The position numbers were made by a program, and so were the translations under genes. A model generated the notes under the pieces. The model was given only the letters and a program-made list of their open reading frames with translations, did not search any database and was not told the DNA's origin. 6,518 bases of DNA from Burkholderiales bacterium. GTDB taxonomy: Bacteria; Pseudomonadota; Gammaproteobacteria; Burkholderiales; SG8-39. The stretch spans positions 1 to 6,518 of the forward strand of contig SXNB01000183.1 of the NCBI GenBank assembly GCA_005777205.1, written 5' to 3'. This document shows positions 1-5,320 of this stretch, piece by piece (positions within the stretch are counted from its first letter, which is position 1; each line of letters starts with the position of its first letter).

Positions 1-132
1 CCGGATCCGGCTCCAGGGGAGCGGCCCGTCCGCCAACCGCCGCGCGTACTCCCCCACGTGGGCCCCAAGCCGGTCCGCCTGCTCGCAGAGCGTCGTCGCG
101 TCGCGCGTCGCCAGCGCCGCCTTCCCCGGCGG
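1..132 (-). mobile_element. istA: Fragment resembling the C-terminal region of an IS21-family transposase (IstA)
   Basis: The minus-strand frame reads PPGKAALATRDATTLCEQ, then ADRLGAHVGEYARRLADG and PLPWSRIR at the edge. The pattern (P)PGK-A--ATRD---L---A---G---G-YA--L--GPLPW-R-R is what I recall from the region after the integrase core of IS21-family IstA proteins, which usually continues with a (Q)-VY-LLGL-RRYG segment that would lie outside the window. It begins immediately after residue 268 of the PepA frame and is in the same frame. No IS terminal inverted repeat or target duplication is visible at the junction, so this is not a simple insertion boundary: the join is inside the transposase coding sequence. 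The assignment rests on remembered family patterns over 44 residues only. Confidence 0.6.
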
Positions 133-936
133 GATGCCCTTACCAACGAGGACGAGCGGTTTTTCCGCCTTTCGTCCACCCCGGTAGCGCAGCACCACCA
201 GCTTGGGCGGCTGGCGCGAGCCCTGCGCCACCGCGAGCAGCGAGCCCATGCCGAGCTTCTCCATGTCCTTGCGCTCCAGCACCTCGATGCCGAGCTTGAA
301 CTGGCGGGCGAGCTTGCGCGCCTCGTCGGCGAGGAAGGCCGGGGTGCAGATGTTGGGCGGCAGGTTGCCCAGCGTGCGCGCGAGGTCGACTCCGTCCGCG
401 GTGGCCGCGGCTTCCTTCAGTGCCGCCTGCGCCTGCAGCGTCACCGGTCCGGAAGCCAGCGCCAGCGCCATGGCGGCGAGCGCGGGTGCAGGGGCCTTCT
501 TCTGCGTCTTCAGCTGGTCGAAGCGGTAGAAGGCGTCGCGCACGCCGAGGACCGCGTGGCGCACCGTTGCCGGCAAGCCGTGGCCGGCCGGGACCATGTC
601 GCCAAGGTACAGGGTGGCCTCCCTGGCGCCGAGGTCCCTGAGCGCCTGCGCGGCGCCGCGCACCGCGTCGCGCAGTTGGGCGACGCCGAAGTCCTTGCGC
701 TCGCCCAGTCCTACCAGCAGCACGCGCTCCGCGGCGAGGCCGGGTTGGCGTTGCAGCAGCAGCGTGGCACCGACCTTGGCGGCGAGGTCGCCCTGTGCGA
801 GCACCCGGCGCAACGCGCTCTGCGCCGACTTGTCGGCCAGCAGGCCAGCTTGCGCAAGCGCCGAACCATGGACGCCGAGCACCAGACAACCGGTTTTCGC
901 CTTCTCCGGCGCGAGGTTCCTTATGCTAAATTCCAA
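1..936 (-). CDS. pepA: Leucyl aminopeptidase (M17 family), C-terminally truncated and fused in frame to foreign sequence
   Basis: The product is a cytosolic leucyl aminopeptidase of the M17 family, which removes N-terminal residues from peptides using two metal ions. Residues 1-268 follow PepA: MEFSIRNLAPEK at the start, the N-terminal macrodomain-like region to about 160, then DLARTLGNLPPNIC (about 183-197) and PLVLVGKGI (260-268). I chose the TTG start at 936-934 because it gives the family's MEFSI start and has GGAG seven bases upstream; no ATG fits. K266 corresponds to the first metal-site lysine. The following TFD-GG, NTDAEGR and all later catalytic motifs are absent. From residue 269 (base 132 leftward) the frame stays open to the window edge but no longer resembles PepA and looks like an IS21 transposase. 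A product ending this way should be inactive. Family identity is secure; whether the break is biological or an assembly artefact is open. Confidence 0.88.
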   Translation of the reverse strand, partial: MEFSIRNLAPEKAKTGCLVLGVHGSALAQAGLLADKSAQSALRRVLAQGDLAAKVGATLLLQRQPGLAAERVLLVGLGERKDFGVAQLRDAVRGAAQALRDLGAREATLYLGDMVPAGHGLPATVRHAVLGVRDAFYRFDQLKTQKKAPAPALAAMALALASGPVTLQAQAALKEAAATADGVDLARTLGNLPPNICTPAFLADEARKLARQFKLGIEVLERKDMEKLGMGSLLAVAQGSRQPPKLVVLRYRGGRKAEKPLVLVGKGIPPGKAALATRDATTLCEQADRLGAHVGEYARRLADGPLPWSRIR

Positions 937-976
937 GGCGCTTCTCCAGACGATTTTCAACAGGGCGAATGATCGC

Positions 977-2053
977 ATGATCTTCCAGCGCGCGCTGCTG
1001 CGCGAGTTCGCCAACCTCGCCGTCGCGATGTTCCTCACGGTGTTCCTGGTCGCCCTGACCACGCGCCTGGTTCGCCTGCTGGGACAGGCTGCTGGTGGCA
1101 AGATTCCGTCCGACGCGGTGGTGGCGTTCCTGGGCTTCTTCGCGCTGCATGTGTTGCCGATTCTGCTGTCGCTGGCGCTGTTTGGAGCGGTGCTGTTGAC
1201 GCTGAACCGCGCCTACCGCGATTCTGAAATGGTGATCTGGTTCAACTGCGGTCTGGCGCCCAGCGCGTGGATCCGGCCGGTGCTGACCTTCGCGGTGCCG
1301 CTGGTCGTGGTGATCGCCGCCCTGTCGTTCTTCATCTCACCTTGGGCGGCGATGAAGAGCGAGCAGTATCGCAGCCGGATCGACGCCCGCGACGACATCG
1401 CCCGCGTCGACCCGGGCACCTTCGGCGAATCCCGCGGCAGCCGGCGCGTGTTCTTCGTCGAATCCATCGCCGGCGACAAGAGCTCGGTGCGTAACGTGTT
1501 CATCAACTCGACGCAGCACCAGCGAAGCGGCGTCATGATGAGCGCGCGCGGTTATACCGAGACCGCGACCAGCGGCGACCGATTCCTGGTGCTGGTGAAA
1601 GGCCGGCGCTACGAGGGCGCGCCGGGGGCCGCGGACTTTCGCGTCATGGAGTTCGAGCGCTACGCCACCCGGGTGGAGACACGGGAGGGCGAGGAGCCGG
1701 AGGCGACCACCAAGAGCCTGTCGACGCTGGCGCTGATCGAGTCCCCGGTGAGGCAGAACCTCGGCGAGCTGTTGTGGCGGGTCGGTATCCCGGTGTCGGC
1801 GCTGGTACTCTCGCTGCTGGCGATTCCCTTGAGCTTCGTCAACCCGCGCGCCGGCCGCTCGGTGAACCTGCTGTTCGCGCTGCTTGCCTACATGGTGTAC
1901 TCGAACCTGATCTCGGTGAGCCAGGCGCGCGTGGCGCAGGGCAAGCTCGACTTTGGTATCGGGCTTTGGCTGGTGCATGCCGTCATGCTGCTCGTGCTGC
2001 TGGCGCTGTTCGCGCACCGCCATTCGCTGTTCCGGCTGCCCTGGCGCCGCTGA
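977..2053 (+). CDS. lptF: Lipopolysaccharide export permease LptF
   Basis: LptF is one of the two inner-membrane subunits of LptB2FG, the ABC transporter that extracts lipopolysaccharide from the inner membrane and feeds the Lpt bridge. The 358-residue product is close to the family's usual length (about 360). Visible features are a first membrane helix at about 12-32, a second and third at about 47-76 and 98-121, a soluble periplasmic (jellyroll) domain at about 125-285, and three C-terminal helices at about 290-355. LNRAYRDSEMV (76-86) matches the cytoplasmic coupling helix that contacts LptB. The ATG at 977 fits the MIFQRALLRE start; a nearby ATG at 969 runs into a stop after three codons. 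The ribosome site is weak (AGGGCGA). The gene lies divergent to pepA, 40 bases away, and 17 bases before lptG, so it is probably cotranscribed with lptG. Any promoter must lie in or next to the pepA start. Confidence 0.95.
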   Translation: MIFQRALLREFANLAVAMFLTVFLVALTTRLVRLLGQAAGGKIPSDAVVAFLGFFALHVLPILLSLALFGAVLLTLNRAYRDSEMVIWFNCGLAPSAWIRPVLTFAVPLVVVIAALSFFISPWAAMKSEQYRSRIDARDDIARVDPGTFGESRGSRRVFFVESIAGDKSSVRNVFINSTQHQRSGVMMSARGYTETATSGDRFLVLVKGRRYEGAPGAADFRVMEFERYATRVETREGEEPEATTKSLSTLALIESPVRQNLGELLWRVGIPVSALVLSLLAIPLSFVNPRAGRSVNLLFALLAYMVYSNLISVSQARVAQGKLDFGIGLWLVHAVMLLVLLALFAHRHSLFRLPWRR

Positions 2054-2070
2054 GCCGTGGTGGAACCCGC

Positions 2071-3207
2071 ATGACGCGCATCGGCACCCTCGAGCGCTAC
2101 CTCGGGCGCCAGATCTACGGCGCGGTCGGCTTCGTGCTCGCCGGCTTCCTGGCGTTGTTTGCGTTCTTCGACCTGATCCGCGAGCTGAAGGACCTGGGCA
2201 ATGGCGCCTACCAGCTGCGGCAGATCTTCACCGTGGTGCTGTTGTGGCTGCCGGGGCACGCCTACGAGCTCTTGCCGGTGGCGGTGCTGATCGGCACCCT
2301 GTACGTGCTCGCGCACTTGTCGAGCAACTCAGAGTACACCGTGATGCGCGCCTCCGGGCTGTCGCCGGCGCGCGCCGGGCTGGTGCTCGCCAAGGTCGGC
2401 GTCGCCGTTGTCGCCCTCACCTTCGCCATTGGCGAGTGGGTCGCGCCGACCACCGAGGAGATGGCGCAGCAGACGCGGATGCGCGCCATGAGCTCGCTCA
2501 TCGGTCAGGGCCTTCAATCGGGCCTGTGGTTCAAGGACGAGCGCAGCTTCATCAACGTGGCGCAGGCGCCCGAGGCGAACCTGCTGCAGGGCGTGCGGAT
2601 CTACGAATTCGATGCCGCCTACCGCCTGCGCATCGTCAGCGAGGCGCGTGAGGCCGAATACGCGGGCGCCGGCCTCTGGCGCCTGCGCGAGGTCGTGCAG
2701 ACGCGCTTTGAGGGCCCCGAGGCGCGCTCCGGCCCCGTGCACGCCGGCCTGGTGACCACGCGCTTTGCCGAGGCGGAGTGGCGCTCGGCGGTGAACCCCG
2801 ACCTGCTGAGCGTCTTGATTGTGGCGCCGGAGCGGATGTCGGCCTGGAAGCTGTACCGCTACACCCGGCACCTGGCGGGCAACAAGCAGAAGACCGAGCG
2901 CTACGAGATCGCGCTGTGGAAGAAGCTGTTCTACCCGCTCGCCACGCTGGTGATGATGGCGCTCGCGCTGCCCTTCGCCTACCTGCAGTCGCGCTCCGGC
3001 ATGGTCGGGGTCAAGGTGTTCTTCGGCATCATGCTGGGGATCGTGTTCCACATGCTCAACAGCCTGTTTTCGCACGTCGGCCTGCTGCAGCAGTGGCCGC
3101 CGGTGGCCGCCGCAGCGGTCCCCAGTGTGCTGTTCTTCGCCACCGCGCTGCTGATGATGCTCTGGATCGAGCGCCTGCGGCCCATGTGGGTGCGCTTCAG
3201 GGGCTAG
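2071..3207 (+). CDS. lptG: Lipopolysaccharide export permease LptG
   Basis: LptG is the second membrane subunit of the LptB2FG lipopolysaccharide extractor. The product has 378 residues, near the family's normal size. It starts MTRIGTLERYLGRQIY, then has membrane helices at about 16-35, 52-80 and 101-120, a periplasmic jellyroll domain at about 125-285, and three C-terminal helices at about 288-370. The segment LSSNSEYTVMRASGLS (83-98) is the conserved coupling helix that docks on LptB, and YEIALWKKLFYPL (about 282-294) is the conserved entry into the fourth helix. The ATG at 2071 has GGTGGA six bases upstream. The 17-base spacing from lptF supports one operon. The last 11 bases overlap the end of the convergent RDD gene, leaving no room for a dedicated terminator between them. 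The identity is secure from the family motifs and the lptF neighbour. Confidence 0.95.
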   Translation: MTRIGTLERYLGRQIYGAVGFVLAGFLALFAFFDLIRELKDLGNGAYQLRQIFTVVLLWLPGHAYELLPVAVLIGTLYVLAHLSSNSEYTVMRASGLSPARAGLVLAKVGVAVVALTFAIGEWVAPTTEEMAQQTRMRAMSSLIGQGLQSGLWFKDERSFINVAQAPEANLLQGVRIYEFDAAYRLRIVSEAREAEYAGAGLWRLREVVQTRFEGPEARSGPVHAGLVTTRFAEAEWRSAVNPDLLSVLIVAPERMSAWKLYRYTRHLAGNKQKTERYEIALWKKLFYPLATLVMMALALPFAYLQSRSGMVGVKVFFGIMLGIVFHMLNSLFSHVGLLQQWPPVAAAAVPSVLFFATALLMMLWIERLRPMWVRFRG

Positions 3208-3724
3208 GCTTGCGGGGCTCAACCAGCTCCAGTCGTGTACCGGCGAGGCGATCGTGCAGGAACTGCCGGTCGCGGTCCACCAGCGCCCAGCCCAAGCCGA
3301 TTCCCGTGACCGTGAAGGTGGCGAACGCGAGCCACGGGTCGCGATGCTTGAACGCCGCGGCGATCGCGGCCAGCAACGCGCCCATCAGCAGCGCGGCGTA
3401 GACGAAACGCAGCAGCGCGAGCCGCGCCGGAACGCGCGCGTGCCCAGGCACCGCGAGACGGATGCGCCAGGCCTTCATGGCCAGGGTCTGGCCGCCGCGC
3501 AACCAGCACCACAGGAAATAGGCGGCGAACACCGCTAGCAGGAACGCCTGCAGCAGGCCGAGGCGCCAGCCTTCGATCTCGACGGTGCCAGCGGCGAACT
3601 GGAACAGCCAGGTGGCCATGAACGCGACCGCGAACAGCAGCATGCCCTCGTACAGCATGCTCGCCAGGCGTCGGCCCAAGCCGGGAACGGGCGCCGCGGC
3701 GCCTGGCTCGGTCGGGCTCGCCAC
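3197..3724 (-). CDS. RDD-family integral membrane protein
   Basis: This is a small RDD-domain membrane protein of 175 residues; the family has no single known function. Helices are visible at about 28-45, 56-75 and 107-126, with a weaker hydrophobic stretch at about 134-146. Diagnostic segments are GLGRRLASMLYEG (15-27), RGGQTLAMKAWRIRL (76-90) and DRDRQFLHDRLAGTRLEL (about 151-168). In the first segment the aspartate that gives the family its name is replaced by glutamate (E26). I chose the GTG at 3724-3722 because it precedes the conserved GLGRRLA segment and lies three bases after the DUF3106 stop, which suggests translational coupling; no good ribosome site is visible. It is the last gene of the sigma factor operon. 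Its stop lies inside the end of lptG on the other strand. The family call is firm; the substrate or role is unknown. Confidence 0.88.
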   Translation of the reverse strand: MASPTEPGAAAPVPGLGRRLASMLYEGMLLFAVAFMATWLFQFAAGTVEIEGWRLGLLQAFLLAVFAAYFLWCWLRGGQTLAMKAWRIRLAVPGHARVPARLALLRFVYAALLMGALLAAIAAAFKHRDPWLAFATFTVTGIGLGWALVDRDRQFLHDRLAGTRLELVEPRKPSP

Positions 3725-3727
3725 GGA

Positions 3728-4237
3728 TCAGGGATAGATCAGGGATGGCGACGGTTGTAGCGCCGGGGCTGGCGGCTTGCGCGGCGCGGACCGGCGCTTG
3801 GGCTCGGTGGCCGGCGCATCCACCGGCGGCACGTCGAACATGCGCTTTTCGTGCGGCGCCAGCGACTGGTACTCTGCCCAGTAGCGGCGCAATTCTTCGC
3901 GCCGCTCGGGCGACATCTTGCCCAGGTTGCGGTGTTGCTGCCGTGCCTGCCAGCGCTGCGCCGGCGTCAGCTTCGCCCAGGCTTCCATGCGCCGCTTCAC
4001 GAGCACCTGCCCAGCGGGTTTCATCTTTGGATAGCGCTTGGCGATGCCGACCCACTTGCGTTTCTGCTCCGGGAGGAGTTTGTTCCAGTAGGCCGCCAGC
4101 GGCGCGAGGACCTGCTGCTGGTCGGCCGTGAGCGAGGCCCAGGCCGGATCCTTGGGGCCCGGCGTCGCGAACGCGCCCGCGGCGAACGCCGCCAGCAGGA
4201 GACCGAAGGCTAGTCTGCGGAGCGCTTCTTGAGCCAC
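3728..4237 (-). CDS. DUF3106-family secreted helical protein with six 18-residue repeats
   Basis: A 169-residue protein of the DUF3106 type; function unknown. An N-terminal signal peptide is clear: LRR at 6-8, a hydrophobic core at 9-23 and a probable cut after AFA (24). The mature protein is therefore expected in the periplasm. Residues 33-140 form six consecutive units of exactly 18 residues, each opening with an aromatic or leucine residue (W33, W51, Y69, W87, L105, Y123), then L/M three positions later and usually proline two after that (L36, L54, M72, L90, M108, L126). The LTPAQ and LLPEQ forms recall the LTxxQ motifs of the CpxP/Spy and ZraP/CnrX periplasmic proteins. The tail is proline-rich. 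The start is GTG at 4237, inside the DUF3619 gene (28-base overlap), with GGGA eight bases upstream. Operon position suggests an envelope sensor or chaperone role; that is inference. Confidence 0.85.
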   Translation of the reverse strand: MAQEALRRLAFGLLLAAFAAGAFATPGPKDPAWASLTADQQQVLAPLAAYWNKLLPEQKRKWVGIAKRYPKMKPAGQVLVKRRMEAWAKLTPAQRWQARQQHRNLGKMSPERREELRRYWAEYQSLAPHEKRMFDVPPVDAPATEPKRRSAPRKPPAPALQPSPSLIYP

Positions 4238-4605
4238 GCTTCGAATCCCTTGTCGAGGTAGGCGTCGAGCGGCAGGTCGTCGGTGAGCAACCGGGTGTCG
4301 ATTTCCTCGACGTCGGCGGCGCGCTGCTCCTGCTGCCAGGTGTAGATGCCGAACAGGCCCGCCATCACCACCGCCATGGGCAGCAGCACGCGCAGCGACA
4401 GCCCGCCCAGCCCTCCGAGCCGGCCGAAGGCGTAGCCCACGACTGCAAGCGCCGGCTGCGTTTGCAGTTCCGGCTTGCGCGCCTCGAGCGCGCGCTCGCG
4501 CGCCGCGCGCATGCGCTCCGCGACGCGTGGGGAGATGCCTGTGTCGGCCCGCAAGCCCTCGTTGAGGGCCTGCCTGACCTTCATGCCGAAATTCAGTTCA
4601 TTCAT
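4210..4605 (-). CDS. DUF3619-family single-span membrane protein, possible anti-sigma factor
   Basis: A 131-residue protein matching the DUF3619 pattern (MNELNFGMKVRQALNEGL at the start, then RVAERMRAARERALEAR at about 27-43). Residues 1-67 are charged and helical, one hydrophobic span lies at about 69-89 (LSLRVLLPMAVVMAGLFGIY), and about 40 residues follow, ending in DLPLDAYLDKGFEAWLKKR. With positive charge on the N-terminal side, the N-terminus should face the cytoplasm and the tail the periplasm. That topology, and its place nine bases after a sigma factor gene, match anti-sigma factors, but no known anti-sigma domain (such as the ZAS zinc motif) is visible. The function is therefore inferred only. 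The ATG at 4605 has a good AGGGG site six bases upstream, which overlaps the sigma factor stop codon. Confidence 0.87.
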   Translation of the reverse strand: MNELNFGMKVRQALNEGLRADTGISPRVAERMRAARERALEARKPELQTQPALAVVGYAFGRLGGLGGLSLRVLLPMAVVMAGLFGIYTWQQEQRAADVEEIDTRLLTDDLPLDAYLDKGFEAWLKKRSAD

Positions 4606-4608
4606 TGC

Positions 4609-4616
4609 TTGCCCCT
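4609..4616 (-). promoter_or_regulatory. Ribosome binding site of the DUF3619 gene, overlapping the sigma stop codon
   Basis: The minus strand reads TAGGGGCAAGCAATG: the sigma gene stop TAG is the first part of the AGGGG site, which is six bases from the DUF3619 ATG. A ribosome ending on the sigma message would sit on this site, so translation of the two proteins is probably coupled. Confidence 0.6.
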
Positions 4617-5181
4617 ACAGTGTGATGCCCCGCGCTCTCAGCGCGATGGCCAATGCATGCGTGGCCCGGGAGCAGTGCGTTTTTACGCTGCCCTCCGAGC
4701 ATCCCAATGCCTTGGCGGTCTCGGCAACGTCCAGTTCCTCCCAGTAACGCATCAGGAAGGCCTCGCGTTGACGGGCCGGCAGGTTGGAAACCTCTTCGTT
4801 AATGATTTCAATCAGTTGCCTTCGCTCCACCTGTTCCCGAGGCTCGTCCGCGGCTTCGCGCCCGTCGGCCGGCCGGAGGCTCTCGAGCGGGTCATCCCCG
4901 TCCTCTTCCCGCCCCGGCGAAAGGGACGAGAGCAGGGTGACCCAGAGCGAGCGCACCTTCTGGCGCCGGTACCAGTCACGGATCGCATTTTGCAGGATAC
5001 GCTGGAACAGCGGCGGCAGCTCCGCGCCGGGCCGGTCGCCGTAGCGCTCAGCGAGGCGCAGCATCGCATCCTGCACGATGTCCAGCGCGGCCTCCTCGTC
5101 GCGCACCGCATACACGGCCTGCTTGAAGGCGCGCCGCTCCGCGCCCTCCAGAAAAGCCGAAAGCTCGCTGCGCGATGCCAG
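4615..5181 (-). CDS. ECF-like RNA polymerase sigma factor with apparent CTG start
   Basis: A sigma70-family factor of about 188 residues that would direct RNA polymerase to a specific promoter set. Region 2 spans about 10-78, with FLEGAERRAFKQ (10-21), DIVQDAMLRLAERYG (34-48) and NAIRDWYRRQKVRS (65-78). An acidic linker follows at about 85-125. Region 4 spans about 134-180, with the helix-turn-helix at about 151-173 (DVAETAKALGCSEGSVKTH). It lacks region 1.1, as ECF factors do. The in-frame stop at 5202-5200 and the absence of any ATG, GTG or TTG before a GTG at 5115 leave CTG at 5181 as the best start: it has GGGGAG five bases upstream and restores the MASRSELSAFLEG start expected for this group. 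The GTG at 5115 would delete the first helix of region 2. It is first in a four-gene operon and divergent to ilvB. Confidence 0.88.
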   Translation of the reverse strand: MASRSELSAFLEGAERRAFKQAVYAVRDEEAALDIVQDAMLRLAERYGDRPGAELPPLFQRILQNAIRDWYRRQKVRSLWVTLLSSLSPGREEDGDDPLESLRPADGREAADEPREQVERRQLIEIINEEVSNLPARQREAFLMRYWEELDVAETAKALGCSEGSVKTHCSRATHALAIALRARGITL

Positions 5182-5185
5182 TTTC

Positions 5186-5192
5186 TCTCCCC
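5186..5192 (-). promoter_or_regulatory. Ribosome binding site that supports the CTG start of the sigma gene
   Basis: The minus strand reads GGGGAGAGAAACTG, placing a strong Shine-Dalgarno core (GGGGAG) five bases before the CTG at 5181-5179. No competing ATG, GTG or TTG is in frame here, so this site decides the start. Confidence 0.6.
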
Positions 5193-5257
5193 GCGCCGAT
5201 CAATTCGGCTTGTACGGGAATGGTATCAAACCGGCCCTCCCCGCGACCCCTGTTGGC

Positions 5258-5286
5258 TTGACCGCAGCGCAGCAACCCGTTAATCT
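5258..5286 (+). promoter_or_regulatory. Candidate sigma70 promoter for ilvB
   Basis: TTGACC at 5258-5263 matches the -35 consensus at five of six positions and is followed, after exactly 17 bases, by TAATCT at 5281-5286, a weak -10 (three of six). An overlapping alternative -10 is GTTAAT at 5279-5284 with 15-base spacing. Transcription would start near 5293, about 28 bases before the ilvB ATG. This is seen by eye only. Confidence 0.35.
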
Positions 5287-5308
5287 TGAATGGTTTTCCC
5301 CATTCGAG
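5285..5308 (+). promoter_or_regulatory. Inverted repeat before the ilvB start (leader hairpin or operator)
   Basis: CTTGAATGG at 5285-5293 and CCATTCGAG at 5300-5308 pair over nine positions (one T-G wobble) around a six-base loop. The right arm overlaps an eight-base palindrome AGTCGACT at 5307-5314. The structure ends 12 bases before the ATG, where the ribosome would bind, and sits at the predicted transcription start. It has no run of T after it, so it is not a standard terminator. It could be a protein-binding dyad serving ilvB, or a message hairpin limiting translation. Confidence 0.4.
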
Positions 5309-5320
5309 TCGACTGGCTTC

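Larger units (their letters stand above)
5182..5320. other. Divergent control region between the sigma operon and ilvB
   Basis: This 139-base gap must hold the promoters for both directions. The ilvB side has the TTGACC/TAATCT pair and the leader hairpin. For the sigma side I see only TACCAT at about 5220-5225 (minus strand) as a possible -10, without a matching -35. If the sigma factor controls its own gene, its recognition sequence should lie here. No leader peptide rich in branched-chain residues with its own stop codon is present. Confidence 0.6.

Noticed and set aside
120..145. IS21 terminal inverted repeat or target-site duplication at the pepA junction
   Set aside because: No TGT...CA-type end or short direct repeat is visible; the sequence passes straight from aminopeptidase codons to transposase-like codons.
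899..932. Possible extended -10 promoter for lptF (TGC TAAATT at 924-932)
   Set aside because: Only four of six -10 positions match and the -35 candidate (TTCTCC) is poor, so it is not strong enough to list, although an lptF promoter must be near here.
58..972. A 304-codon plus-strand frame over pepA
   Set aside because: It is antisense to PepA, whose residues match the family along 268 positions; the plus-strand product is Arg/His/Gln-rich and unlike any protein family.
2329..3222. A 297-codon minus-strand frame opposite lptG, and a similar one at 1337-2023 opposite lptF
   Set aside because: Both are mirror frames of clear LptF and LptG coding sequence with no recognisable motif or ribosome site.
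4462..5283. A 273-codon plus-strand frame opposite DUF3619 and the sigma factor
   Set aside because: It covers two clear minus-strand genes and the control region between operons and has no motif of its own.
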